A stretch of 64,000 nucleotides of DNA. It comes from Niabella sp. GTDB taxonomy: Bacteria; Bacteroidota; Bacteroidia; Chitinophagales; Chitinophagaceae. The stretch lies in contig NZ_JASLGT010000008.1 in assembly GCF_030150205.1 (NCBI RefSeq), positions 1 through 64,000 of the forward strand, read 5' to 3'. The notes under the pieces are model-generated. The model was given only the letters and a program-made list of their open reading frames with translations, ran no database searches and was not told the origin of the DNA. Shown in pieces: positions 16,107 to 24,533 of this stretch (position 1 is its first letter; every line of letters begins with the position of its first letter). The translations under genes and the position numbers were made by a program.

Positions 16107-16140
16107 AAGGCCTCATTCTGTTATTCCAGAATGAGGCCTT
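16107..16140. terminator. Strong hairpin terminator downstream of the DUF3052-like gene
   Basis: AAGGCCTCATTCTG (16107-16120) and CAGAATGAGGCCTT (16127-16140) form a perfect 14-bp stem with a 6-base loop. Both sides are T-rich in the outgoing direction, so it can end transcription from either strand, mainly the minus-strand gene ending at 16167. Confidence 0.85.
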
Positions 16141-16166
16141 CCCCATTTTTTAACTACCATTAAAAC

Positions 16167-16610
16167 TTAAACCAATTCTGCCCTTCTTTTACCTTTTACA
16201 CGGGCGCTGCTATCGCGCTCCGTTTCACAACATTTTTCAAACCGGGTTGCGGTCCACACATGATCCAGCTCTACACTATCCATCCCCGAATAACCCTTGT
16301 CGGTAAGTTGGCACCAGCTACGATCCCTGTTCAAATCGGTAACGATCTTGGAAGTCGATTTCGGATGTGCTACCCAAAATTTTGTATTCTCTTTCAGACA
16401 GGGCATTACCTCGTTCAAAATTCCATTCAGCTGATTTTCGTTTACCGCAAACACCAGCGCAAAATCAAGTTTTCTTGATTTCAACAAAGGAGTCATGTTC
16501 TTGGCAAATGATAATTTACTGAATTGTTTTTCGATGGATGAGGGGAGTCCTTGAATTAAGAGATTTTTTTCTTCCGCGTACTGTAATTTTTCGAACACTG
16601 TTTGAGTCAT
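16167..16610 (-). CDS. DUF3052-like protein of unknown function
   Basis: A 147-residue soluble protein. The middle reads FALVFAVNENQLNGILNEVM, then NTKFWVAHPKSTSKIVTDLN and RDRSW, which resembles DUF3052-type proteins (a Val-Phe-Val strand followed by F-W-x-x-x-P-K and an N-R-D-x-x-W turn). The last 20 residues are basic. The gene has one of the best promoters in the window (TTG-N20-TACTTTTG) and a long leader of about 65 bases, and ends at a strong hairpin, so it is a single-gene transcript. Function unknown. Confidence 0.7.
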   Translation of the reverse strand: MTQTVFEKLQYAEEKNLLIQGLPSSIEKQFSKLSFAKNMTPLLKSRKLDFALVFAVNENQLNGILNEVMPCLKENTKFWVAHPKSTSKIVTDLNRDRSWCQLTDKGYSGMDSVELDHVWTATRFEKCCETERDSSARVKGKRRAELV

Positions 16611-16683
16611 AAGAACTTGAAGGGGTTTATTAAAAAATCTGACTTAAATACTCTTAGCAAACAAGATTCATCTAATTAAAGTG

Positions 16684-16714
16684 CAAAAGTACGAAAAATT
16701 AAAGTTTTAGACAA
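16684..16714 (-). promoter_or_regulatory. Promoter of the DUF3052-like gene
   Basis: On the minus strand TTG (16714-16712), a 20-base spacer, then TACTTTTG (16691-16684) match both Bacteroidota promoter boxes exactly. The leader to the ATG at 16610 is about 65-70 bases. Confidence 0.75.
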
Positions 16715-16779
16715 GCTTTTACCACAAAACCCCTACTTTATTAAAAGTAAGGGCCTTATGCATTTCAAATATGATGTAT

Positions 16780-17592
16780 TTATTTTCCTACCGGCCGGTA
16801 ATAACTCATGGCCTGTGGCATAAACTTTTGTAATTGTTCAATCCTTCTTTCCGGTCCGGGGTGCGTGCTTAAAAATTCGGGGGGACGGTTTCCCTGTGCC
16901 TGGGCCTGCATCCGCTGCCAAAGGCCAATCGCTTCCTGCGGGTTATAGCCGGCCATAGCTGCCCAGATCATACCATAATGATCGGCCTCCAGTTCCTGTT
17001 TGCGGGAAAAAGCCAGGATCCCCACCTGCGAACCCAGTCCAACCGCCGTACCAAAAACCTGGCGCATACCAGCGGATGACTTATTAGCCATAAATGCATC
17101 CAGGATATTGGCGCCATATTGTGCAGCGATGGTCTGGCTCATGCGCTCGTTGGTATGACCAAATAACGCATGGCTTACTTCATGTCCCATTACATTGGCC
17201 AGCGCCGCTTCGTTTTGAGTAATGGGCAGCAAACCGGTATATACTACAATTTTTCCACCCGGCATACACCAGGCATTGGCTTCATTACTTTGCACCAGCC
17301 TGGTTTCCCACTGGTACCCGCTCAGATCGCCGGTCAGATTGTTCTGCTTATAAAAGGCATTTACCGCATTGATGATGCGCTGCCCCACCCGGTTTACCAT
17401 TTCGGCATCCCGGTTGCTGGTATTGGTTACTACTTTATTGGAAGAAAGAAAGGTCTGGTATTCTGATACCGCCATTTGCTGCAATTCCGATTCCGGCAGC
17501 AATTTTATCTGGCTGCGGCCGGTTATCGCATTGGTGGAACAGCCGGCACCCAGCATTGCCACAACCAGCACAAAGAATACGTTTTTTATCAT
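16780..17592 (-). CDS. M48-family zinc metallopeptidase lipoprotein
   Basis: A 270-residue product from the ATG at 17592, which gives the signal peptide MIKNVFFVLVVAMLGAGC ending in a lipobox (LGAGC). The zinc motif is HEVSH in NVMGHEVSHALFGHTNERMS at about residue 135, and the third ligand lies in KQELEADHYGMIWAAMAGYN at about 200. This is the soluble, periplasmic Oma1/LoiP/BepA-like branch of M48, without the membrane helices of HtpX. Such enzymes degrade or survey misfolded envelope proteins. The C-terminus FLSTHPGPERRIEQLQKFMP is typical. It stands alone; no matching -7 box was found. Confidence 0.92.
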   Translation of the reverse strand: MIKNVFFVLVVAMLGAGCSTNAITGRSQIKLLPESELQQMAVSEYQTFLSSNKVVTNTSNRDAEMVNRVGQRIINAVNAFYKQNNLTGDLSGYQWETRLVQSNEANAWCMPGGKIVVYTGLLPITQNEAALANVMGHEVSHALFGHTNERMSQTIAAQYGANILDAFMANKSSAGMRQVFGTAVGLGSQVGILAFSRKQELEADHYGMIWAAMAGYNPQEAIGLWQRMQAQAQGNRPPEFLSTHPGPERRIEQLQKFMPQAMSYYRPVGK

Positions 17593-17639
17593 AGTATTGG
17601 ATTTTAATTTGCTAATAAACAATCTTTATACCAAAGTCA

Positions 17640-17835
17640 GGCGGGAGCTGTCAGCTTTTAACCTTCAGCGGTCAGTATGCCGTCCGTGAATTGGGTTTCT
17701 GGTTTTTATTTTTTGTTTTTTGAGATTTGGCTTTTGCCTTTGAAAGTCAGTTTATCAGCTTTTAGCTGCCCATGTCAGATTCTGAAATTTGAATCTTTGA
17801 TTTTTGTTTTTTGAAGGTTGGCGCCGGCCCTGAGC
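17640..17835. repeat. Dispersed CAGCTTTT/TTTTTGATTTTTG repeat block
   Basis: Holds GAGCTGTCAGCTTTTAACCT, GGTTTTTATTTTTTGTTTTT, a TTTGATTTTTG stretch and TCAGCTTTTAGCTGC, the reverse-strand words of the family-A block. No gene is seen between the M48 start and the end of plsY. Confidence 0.65.
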
Positions 17836-17871
17836 TTACAGTTTGGTTTACTGGTCATTGAGAGCTTACGG

Positions 17872-18519
17872 CTAACGGCTGCGGCGCTTGCGACGGTCCC
17901 TGTTTTTAAAGATCGGCACTTTATTTTCGGCGCCCTTGAGGATCCGCCCGATGTTTTTCTGATGCGTAAGGATCACCAGCAGTGCCACTGCAACGGCAAA
18001 GACCCGGTAAAAATGATTGTCTACATTAAAGATCACGAGTATAAAAACCGGGAATGCCAGGCTCGCTAATATGGAACTCAGCGAAACAAAGCGGGTCAGG
18101 TACAGTACCATCAGAAAAATACCGGAACAGGCCAGGGCCGTCCAGGGACTGATACCAATCACCAGTCCGAATAAAGTGGCCACTCCCTTTCCGCCCCGGA
18201 AATTGGCCCATACCGGGAATATATGCCCCAGTACTGCGGCAATACCAAAGATGAGCTGGATGTTTAAAAAAGCGATATCGTTGTCTGCAAACTGTGGCAG
18301 GAACAACGCCAGCTTTACCGCCAGGAATCCTTTCAGCGAATCGCAGACCATTACAAAAGAACCCCAGCGAGGTCCCAGTACCCTAAAGGTATTGGTAGCA
18401 CCGGCATTGCCGCTGCCATAGTCCCGTATATCGATTCCGAAAAAGCCTCTACTTACCCAAACTGCAGTAGGAATACTGCCCAAACAATACGCTAATAAAA
18501 AGAGTAGTACATAATTCAT
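17872..18519 (-). CDS. plsY: Glycerol-3-phosphate acyltransferase PlsY
   Basis: A 215-residue integral membrane enzyme that moves the acyl group of acyl-phosphate to glycerol-3-phosphate, the first step of phospholipid synthesis when PlsX is used. Signature segments are YCLGSIPTAVWVSRGFFGID and RDYGSGNAGATNTFRVLG (about 10-48) and ANFRGGKGVATLFGLVIG (about 108-125), with five or more hydrophobic helices. The C-terminus is basic (KNRDRRKRRSR). Length matches the family. A TATTTTTG box lies 23 bases before the start. Confidence 0.95.
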   Translation of the reverse strand: MNYVLLFLLAYCLGSIPTAVWVSRGFFGIDIRDYGSGNAGATNTFRVLGPRWGSFVMVCDSLKGFLAVKLALFLPQFADNDIAFLNIQLIFGIAAVLGHIFPVWANFRGGKGVATLFGLVIGISPWTALACSGIFLMVLYLTRFVSLSSILASLAFPVFILVIFNVDNHFYRVFAVAVALLVILTHQKNIGRILKGAENKVPIFKNRDRRKRRSR

Positions 18520-18541
18520 GTATATCCAGCTAAGTGAAATA

Positions 18542-18549
18542 CAAAAATA
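18542..18549 (-). promoter_or_regulatory. -7 promoter box of plsY (TATTTTTG)
   Basis: Exact TAnnTTTG on the minus strand, 22 bases before the ATG at 18519. No convincing -33 TTG was seen. Confidence 0.5.
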
Positions 18550-18601
18550 GCGATAAAAAGCTAACCGTCACTTAATAAATCTTTAACATTCTTATAAAAT
18601 T

Positions 18602-19420
18602 TCACACTTGAAAACTCATACACAACCAGTTGTTTTTCAAAAACTTATCATTCAGCCGCAACCCGGTTTCCACGGCCCGGTTCACAATTTCAGATGCGTC
18701 GTCTTCCAATAAACCGCTCAAAAGCAATACCCCTCCGGGCGCCAGCTGTACCTTTAATTGCGGTATGGTTTCCATGAGTACATTTTTATTGATATTAGCC
18801 AGGATCACATCAAAAACACCCTCCTGGCCGGCCACCCCCGACTGCAGCAGCTCAATGCCGGTGCATTGGTTGATCTCAAAGTTCTCCCGGGCATTTTCAA
18901 TGCTCCATGCATCAATATCGGTTGCCAGCACTGCCGCAGCACCCAGTTTCCGGGCAAGGATGGCCAGGATGCCGGTACCGGTGCCAAAATCAAAGACCCG
19001 TTTGCCGGAAAATGAAATCTTTCGCATTTGCTGCATCATCAGCCAGGTAGTGGCATGGTGTCCGGTGCCAAAGCTCATTTTGGGATTGATGACAATTTCC
19101 TGTTCCACATTTTCAAAAGGCGCATGAAAGGATGCACGCACCGCCACAAAATCATCCACCACCACCGGATCAAAATTAGATTCCCAGAGCGCATTCCAGT
19201 TCTGTGATTCCAGCTCCCGGATCTCATAGGTAATATGCAGCGGGCCCGAAACGGCATCCAGTTCCTCCGTGGTGATCGATTCGCTAAAGAATGCTTTCAA
19301 TTGCGTATCGCCCTCTTCAAAGCCATCTGCCTTATCAGCAAATGCTGCAATCAGCAGTTCTGATATGTCTGCGGTGGTATTCAAAAACACCACTTCCGTG
19401 TATAGTGTGCCTGCGCTCAT
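18602..19420 (-). CDS. prmA: Ribosomal protein L11 methyltransferase PrmA
   Basis: A 272-residue methyltransferase; the start at 19420 (MSAGTLYTEVVFLNTTADIS) is preferred over the upstream ATG because it opens directly with the family's N-terminal strand. The S-adenosylmethionine site is KRVFDFGTGTGILAILARKL (about 140-160) followed by LATDIDAWSIENARENFEIN; the substrate-binding N-terminal domain and the FDVILANINKNVLMETIP motif (NPPY-like, here N-I-N) fit PrmA. ISFGTGHHATTWLM corresponds to the conserved F-G-T-G-x-H segment. PrmA trimethylates ribosomal protein L11. It is followed by the plsY gene after an 82-base gap. Confidence 0.92.
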   Translation of the reverse strand: MSAGTLYTEVVFLNTTADISELLIAAFADKADGFEEGDTQLKAFFSESITTEELDAVSGPLHITYEIRELESQNWNALWESNFDPVVVDDFVAVRASFHAPFENVEQEIVINPKMSFGTGHHATTWLMMQQMRKISFSGKRVFDFGTGTGILAILARKLGAAAVLATDIDAWSIENARENFEINQCTGIELLQSGVAGQEGVFDVILANINKNVLMETIPQLKVQLAPGGVLLLSGLLEDDASEIVNRAVETGLRLNDKFLKNNWLCMSFQV

Positions 19421-19460
19421 CTTGTTGTTTTTATGAATCCGCTTTAAAAACGAAAGCGGG

Positions 19461-19492
19461 CCAAGGTATACCAAATTGACAGCATCCGCAAA
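19461..19492 (-). promoter_or_regulatory. Probable promoter of prmA
   Basis: Minus strand: TTTG (19492-19489), 20 bases, TACCTTGG (19468-19461), one mismatch to TAnnTTTG. The leader to the ATG at 19420 is about 35 bases. Confidence 0.45.
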
Positions 19493-19590
19493 TTCTTTTA
19501 CGCCTGGTTCCCGGAGTAAGACCGGTTACAGGCTTTTCCTGCTGAGCAAAAAAAAATCCCTTACAGAAACAGAACCGGTCATATTATCAA

Positions 19591-19598
19591 TATCTTTA
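19591..19598 (+). promoter_or_regulatory. Possible -7 box of the amino-alcohol cluster (TATCTTTA)
   Basis: One mismatch to TAnnTTTG, 41 bases before the ATG at 19640. No -33 TTG at the right distance, which could mean activator dependence or a wrong call. Confidence 0.35.
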
Positions 19599-19639
19599 TA
19601 AGACAACGATTCATTGAAACCAACTATTAGCAAAAGCAT

Positions 19640-20953
19640 ATGACGAATCCTGCACAGCAGTTAAAAAGAACGCTTAATGCCACCATGTTGTGGGGCCTGG
19701 GCGTAGGCTATGTTATTTCAGGCATGTATTTCGGATGGAACCTGGGTCTTGAAAAAGGAGGCACCCTGGGTATGGGTATTGCCACCCTGTTTATTGCCCT
19801 GATGTATGTGGCTTTTACCTTTAGTTACACAGAACTGGCCTGCGCCATTCCCAAAGCCGGGGGCGCTTTTGATTATGCCAACCGCACCCTTGGTAAAGAC
19901 CTGGCCTTCCTGGCAGGCATGGCACAAAGCATCGAATTCATCTTTGCCCCGCCGGCGATTGCCTTTGCAATTGGCGCCTATTTTAATTTATTTTTTCCCC
20001 AGCTACCGGTACTGGGCATTGCCATTGCCGTGTATATTATTTTTACCGCGCTGAATATTTCCGGGGTAAAAGCGGCGGCGGCCTTTGAGCTGATCATAAC
20101 GATCATGGCCGTGGGCGAACTGTTGTTGTTTGCCGGCATTACCCTGCCGCATTTTGACATGGCCCATCTTAAAAAAAATGCGCTGCCCGCAGGATGGGCC
20201 GGCATCTTCCCCAGTATCCCCTTTGCCATCTGGTTCTTCCTGGGCATTGAAGGCATCGCTAATGTGGCGGAAGAAACCAAAAACCCGCAGCGCACTATTT
20301 TAAAAGGATTTGGTTCGGCTATCTTTACCCTGGTGGTACTTTGCGCACTTACCTTTATCAGTTCCGTAGGCGTGGCCGGCTGGGAATCGGTGGTATATAC
20401 ACATGATGGTGCCACATCAGACTCTCCGCTGCCACTGGCCTTATCGCATATTGTTACCAATAATGCCTTCCTGTATCATATGCTGATCACCGTAGGGTTG
20501 TTCGGACTGGTAGCGTCCTTTCATGGCATCATCCTGGCGGCCGGCCGGTCTTCCTTTGAGTTTGGAAGGGCCCGCTTTGCCCCGCATTGGCTGGGAAAAA
20601 TAAACAGCCGGTTTCAAACTCCGTCCAATGCGCTCATTGCAAACATGGTAGTGGGCATCATTGCATTGCTGACCGGCAAAACCGGGGAGATCATCATCCT
20701 TTCCGTATTTGGAGCCCTTACGCTTTACATCATTTCCATGATCGCGGTGATCCGGCTGCGCCGAACAGAGCCCGCTCTGGAGCGGCCGTTCAAAGTACCT
20801 TTTTATCCCTTGTTTCCTTTTTTGGCATTGATCCTGGCCTGTATTTCTTTTATTGCCGTGGTCGCTTATAATTTCAAACTTGCATTGGTGTACCTGGGCC
20901 TGCTGCTGATCAGCTATATTTTATTCAGTCTCTTTTTCAAGAAATCCTTATGA
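19640..20953 (+). CDS. APC-family permease, ethanolamine-permease type
   Basis: A 437-residue transporter with about twelve membrane helices. The opening LNATMLWGLGVGYVISGMYF and WNLGLEKGGTLG, the segment YTELACAIPKAGGAFDYANR (helix 2-3 region of APC permeases) and NVAEETKNPQRTILKGFGSA (about 205-225) match the ethanolamine permease subgroup of the amino-acid/polyamine/organocation family. It would import ethanolamine or a similar small amine by proton or sodium symport. It overlaps the next gene by four bases (ATGA), so the two are translationally coupled. That neighbour, a glutamine-synthetase-like ligase, suggests the imported amine is glutamylated at once. Confidence 0.85.
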   Translation: MTNPAQQLKRTLNATMLWGLGVGYVISGMYFGWNLGLEKGGTLGMGIATLFIALMYVAFTFSYTELACAIPKAGGAFDYANRTLGKDLAFLAGMAQSIEFIFAPPAIAFAIGAYFNLFFPQLPVLGIAIAVYIIFTALNISGVKAAAAFELIITIMAVGELLLFAGITLPHFDMAHLKKNALPAGWAGIFPSIPFAIWFFLGIEGIANVAEETKNPQRTILKGFGSAIFTLVVLCALTFISSVGVAGWESVVYTHDGATSDSPLPLALSHIVTNNAFLYHMLITVGLFGLVASFHGIILAAGRSSFEFGRARFAPHWLGKINSRFQTPSNALIANMVVGIIALLTGKTGEIIILSVFGALTLYIISMIAVIRLRRTEPALERPFKVPFYPLFPFLALILACISFIAVVAYNFKLALVYLGLLLISYILFSLFFKKSL

Positions 20954-22305
20954 CTACAAAAGACATTTTACAGTACGTTAAAAACCACGCATCGGGAAAA
21001 GTGAAGATCGCCTATGTGGACATTGACGGCATCCTCCGCGGGAAATATATTTCCTCAAAAAAATTCCTGGGCATTGCAGAAAAAGAGACCTCCTTTTGTG
21101 ATGTCATTTTCGGTTGGGATTCCGGTGATGTATCTTATACCAATTGCAGCTATACCGGCTGGCACACAGGATACCCGGATGCGCCCGCGCGGATCGATCT
21201 CAGCACATTTCGCAAAATTCCCTGGGAGAACGGGCTTCCTTTTTTCCTGGGCGAGATCATCGACAGCAAAGGAGGGCCTGCTGCTGTTTGTCCGCGCCAA
21301 CTGTTAAAAAAAGTATTGAACGATGCCCTGCAACAGGGATTTAAGCCTTATGCCGCACAGGAATTTGAATGGTATAATTTTGCAGAAACGCCGCAAACCG
21401 CCGCAGACAAAGGCTTTCAGCAGCTTACCCCGCTTACTCCGGGCATGTTTGGCTATTCTATTTTAAGGAGCTCACAGAATAACCGTTTTTTTACGGCACT
21501 GTTTGACCTGCTGCGCGATTTTGATGTTCCGCTCGAGGGCATTCATACAGAAACCGGACCGGGCACCTACGAAGCCGCTATTGAATATTCCGATATCCTT
21601 ACTGCTGCAGACCGGGCGGTGCTTTTTAAAACCGCGGTTAAAGAGATCGCCTATCAACATGGCATTATGGCTACGTTTATGGCAAAGATCCACGAAGATC
21701 TTCCCGGTTGCGGCGGGCATGTGCATCAAAGTCTGCGGGATAAAAGTGATAAAAAGAATGTGTTTTACAATGGTAAAGACAAACAACAGATGAGTGCCAC
21801 CCTGCGGCATTATATAGCCGGGCAGCTGTATTGCCTGCCGCAGATCTTACCGCTGTTTGCGCCTACCATCAACAGTTATAAGCGACTGGTAGAAGGCGCC
21901 TGGGCACCAACAACCCTTACCTGGGGGATCGACAACCGAACCGTAGCCCTGCGGGTACTGCAGCAAAGCGAAAGCGCCTGCCGGCTGGAAACCAGGGTTA
22001 TCGGGGCCGATGCGAACCCCTACCTTGCCATGGCCGGCGCGCTGGCATCCGGCCTCTATGGTATCCGGCATAAACTGGAACTGCAGGATGCCGTAACCGG
22101 CAATGGGTATACCGACGAGTCGCAGGGTGTATTGCCACGCACCCTGGAGCAGGCCACCGCTGCAATGAAAGCTTCTGCAATTGCGCGGGAATTATTCGGC
22201 GAAAAGTTTACCGAACATTTTGTTGCCACCCGCGAATGGGAATGGAAACAACATTTAAAAACCGTAACAGACTGGGAAATGAAACGCTATTTTGAGATCA
22301 TATAA
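20950..22305 (+). CDS. Glutamine synthetase-like gamma-glutamyl amine ligase
   Basis: A 451-residue member of the glutamine-synthetase superfamily. Catalytic landmarks: AQEFEWYNF (metal-binding Glu, about 138), GIHTETGPGTYEAAI (about 197), DLPGCGGHVHQSLRDKS (about 255; GGHVHQSL corresponds to the G-x-H-x-H loop) and WGIDNRTVALRVLQ (about 325). It is far from housekeeping GlnA and closer to PuuA and GlnA4-type enzymes, which use ATP to join glutamate to putrescine or ethanolamine. The coupled permease, and the alcohol and aldehyde dehydrogenases downstream, favour an amino alcohol. Exact substrate is inference. Confidence 0.85.
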   Translation: MTTKDILQYVKNHASGKVKIAYVDIDGILRGKYISSKKFLGIAEKETSFCDVIFGWDSGDVSYTNCSYTGWHTGYPDAPARIDLSTFRKIPWENGLPFFLGEIIDSKGGPAAVCPRQLLKKVLNDALQQGFKPYAAQEFEWYNFAETPQTAADKGFQQLTPLTPGMFGYSILRSSQNNRFFTALFDLLRDFDVPLEGIHTETGPGTYEAAIEYSDILTAADRAVLFKTAVKEIAYQHGIMATFMAKIHEDLPGCGGHVHQSLRDKSDKKNVFYNGKDKQQMSATLRHYIAGQLYCLPQILPLFAPTINSYKRLVEGAWAPTTLTWGIDNRTVALRVLQQSESACRLETRVIGADANPYLAMAGALASGLYGIRHKLELQDAVTGNGYTDESQGVLPRTLEQATAAMKASAIARELFGEKFTEHFVATREWEWKQHLKTVTDWEMKRYFEII

Positions 22306-22681
22306 CTCCGTTTCATACCGAAAAAGAACTTAACCGGTAAGCATTCTTAAGATACCGTATAGCGTTTTTTTATTGCATCATAAAACATGTAATCAGCCAC
22401 GATGCTTTTATCTTCATCTTTATCAGCATTTTTTTAACTTCCAATGACGAAGTTTTTTACTTTCAGGATCATGAGAAAACAGATCGCCCCTATGGGGCTG
22501 TATGCACTTTTACTCCGTGTTACCAACAGAACGCCCTTACAGGGTTGCCCCGGAGGGACAATAAAACATCCCCTTTTTATAACTTTAAGCTCCATAGGGT
22601 TACCTATTTAAAAGTATCCACAAATACCAGCTTATCTTTTTATGGCCTTAATACAACTGTTTTTATAATTAATTTTACCAT
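22306..22681. other. Intergenic gap inside the amino-alcohol cluster, with degraded repeat
   Basis: A 376-base gap. Bases 22485-22620 hold GC-rich self-complementary words (CGCCCCTATGGGGC and TTGCCCCGGAGGGACA with ACCAACAGAACGCCC), resembling an intergenic repeat type common in Bacteroidota, here degraded. TAATTTTA lies just before the ATG at 22682 but without a -33 box. No gene is seen. Confidence 0.4.
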
Positions 22682-23830
22682 ATGGCATTTGACAAAATTT
22701 ATCAATACAATTTCCCTACCACCATCCGTTTTGGCGCCGGGGCCAGCAACGAGCTGGGCGATTATTTAAAAAAGAACGCCCTGGCGCGGCCACTGATTGT
22801 AACCGACCCGGTGATTGCGCAGCTGGATTTTTTTAAGAAGATCACAGAAGGGCTTCGCGCAAACGGGATTTCGGTGGAAATATTTTATGACATTCATAAA
22901 AACCCTGTAAAATCAGATGTGTATAAGGGTACGGAGGTATACGATGCCACCGGACGCGATGCTATCATCGGCATTGGGGGTGGCGCCGCGCTGGATGTAG
23001 CCCGGGCCATTGTGCTGCGGGTGCATCACCGCGAGGACCTGTTCAAATATGACGATCTTATTGGAGGCGATATTTACGTAACCAATGATGTACCGCATTT
23101 TATTACCATTCCTACCACCGCCGGTACCGGCAGCGAGGTAGGACGCAGCGCCATCATTGCCGACGATGAAACCCATCAAAAGAAAATACTCTTCTCCCCC
23201 AAGCTCCTTGCCCGGGTGGTCTTTGCCGATCCGCTGTTGACGATGGACATTCCTCCGGCCATAACCGCCGCCACCGGTATGGATGCGCTTACCCATAACC
23301 TGGAAGCCTACCTCGTAAACATGGAGCATCCGATGTGCGACGGCATTGCCCTGCAGGGTATTTCACTGATTGGGGAGTCTATTGCAACTGCCGTACAGAA
23401 CCCGAACCTTGAATCCAGGAGTAAAATGCTGATCGCCTCCCTGATGGGTGCCGTGGCCTTTCAGAAAGGACTGGGCGTGGTGCATTCACTGGCGCATCCG
23501 CTGTCTTCCCTGCTGGATACCCATCATGGCCTGGCCAACGCCGTAAACCTTCCCTATGGTATGCGTTTTAATATAGAAGGACAGGAACAGAAGTTTAAAA
23601 AAATTGCGGCGGCCCTAAACCTCACCGGGAATACGGGTGCCGATGTAGTAGATTATCTTTTTGAACTGAATACCGCCATTAACATCCCGCATAAACTATC
23701 GGCCATTGGCGTTCAGGAAGCGCATATCGAAACCCTGGCCGATCTTGCTGTTGCGGATTTTGCACATCCCAACAACCCCAAACCGGTATCCAGGGAAAAC
23801 TTTAAACAATTATATCTCGAAGCATTATAA
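22682..23830 (+). CDS. Iron-containing alcohol dehydrogenase
   Basis: A 382-residue group III (iron-dependent) alcohol dehydrogenase. NAD binding: IIGIGGGAALDVARAIVL (about 97) and TIPTTAGTGSEVGRSAII (about 140). Metal ligands lie in TGMDALTHNLEAYLV (about 200) and GVVHSLAHPLSSLLDTHHGL with ANAVNLP (about 262-290). These enzymes interconvert primary alcohols and aldehydes. Within the cluster it would oxidise the hydroxyl of a gamma-glutamylated amino alcohol to an aldehyde. The PuuD-type gene starts 4 bases downstream and the aldehyde dehydrogenase is next, forming a tight transcript. Confidence 0.9.
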   Translation: MAFDKIYQYNFPTTIRFGAGASNELGDYLKKNALARPLIVTDPVIAQLDFFKKITEGLRANGISVEIFYDIHKNPVKSDVYKGTEVYDATGRDAIIGIGGGAALDVARAIVLRVHHREDLFKYDDLIGGDIYVTNDVPHFITIPTTAGTGSEVGRSAIIADDETHQKKILFSPKLLARVVFADPLLTMDIPPAITAATGMDALTHNLEAYLVNMEHPMCDGIALQGISLIGESIATAVQNPNLESRSKMLIASLMGAVAFQKGLGVVHSLAHPLSSLLDTHHGLANAVNLPYGMRFNIEGQEQKFKKIAAALNLTGNTGADVVDYLFELNTAINIPHKLSAIGVQEAHIETLADLAVADFAHPNNPKPVSRENFKQLYLEAL

Positions 23831-23834
23831 ACGC

Positions 23835-24530
23835 ATGAAGATCGGATTAACATATACCGGGTCGGAGCTTAAACATGCCAATTATGCCGGCTGGCTCAAA
23901 GGCGATGCTGCCATTGAAGTGGTCACCCTGTCTGCAGCGCTGAACAACCTGGATGCAGCGGCCGGCTGTAATGGCATCGTATTATCCGGCGGTGTGGATA
24001 TTACTCCTGAATATTACTCTGGCAAGGCCGGTTACCCCAATGCCCCGGATCAATTCCAGGAAGAACGGGATGCTTTTGAAACCGCTGTTTTCCGGCAGGC
24101 ACAGGACCAGGGTTTACCGGTACTGGGCATTTGCCGCGGTATGCAGCTGATCAATTGCATTTACGGCGGCACCCTGGTACAGGACCTTGGCACCCGGAAT
24201 GAAGTACATAAAGTAGCCAGCAACCTGGATAAGGTACACGGCATTCATATAAAAACAGGCAGCATCCTGCACCAGGCCGTGGGCAGCGAATTATGTGCCG
24301 TAAACAGCGCACACCACCAGGCCATTGGCAACCTTGGCCGGGGCTTACAGATCACGGCCACGGCACCCGACGGAGTAGCCGAAGCCCTGGAACGCCTGTC
24401 GCCAGGCGGTCATCCGTTCCTCTTATGTGTGCAGTGGCACCCGGAACGGATGTACCATTTCGGATTAGAGCAAACCCCGTCCTCCAAAGGCATACGGACA
24501 ATATTTTTAGAAGCCATACAAAGCAACTGA
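23835..24530 (+). CDS. Gamma-glutamyl-GABA hydrolase-like class I amidotransferase (PuuD type)
   Basis: A 231-residue product from ATG 23835; an upstream in-frame ATG inside the dehydrogenase gene is rejected because MKIGLTYTGSE is the natural strand start. The catalytic triad is visible: Cys in VLGICRGMQLIN (about 100), His and Glu in LCVQWHPERMYH (about 205), with GIVLSGGVDITPEYYSG forming the oxyanion region. PuuD hydrolyses the gamma-glutamyl bond of gamma-glutamyl-GABA. Here it would release glutamate from the oxidised gamma-glutamyl product. Gaps of 4 and 3 bases to its neighbours support a single operon. Confidence 0.88.
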   Translation: MKIGLTYTGSELKHANYAGWLKGDAAIEVVTLSAALNNLDAAAGCNGIVLSGGVDITPEYYSGKAGYPNAPDQFQEERDAFETAVFRQAQDQGLPVLGICRGMQLINCIYGGTLVQDLGTRNEVHKVASNLDKVHGIHIKTGSILHQAVGSELCAVNSAHHQAIGNLGRGLQITATAPDGVAEALERLSPGGHPFLLCVQWHPERMYHFGLEQTPSSKGIRTIFLEAIQSN

Positions 24531-24533
24531 TAC

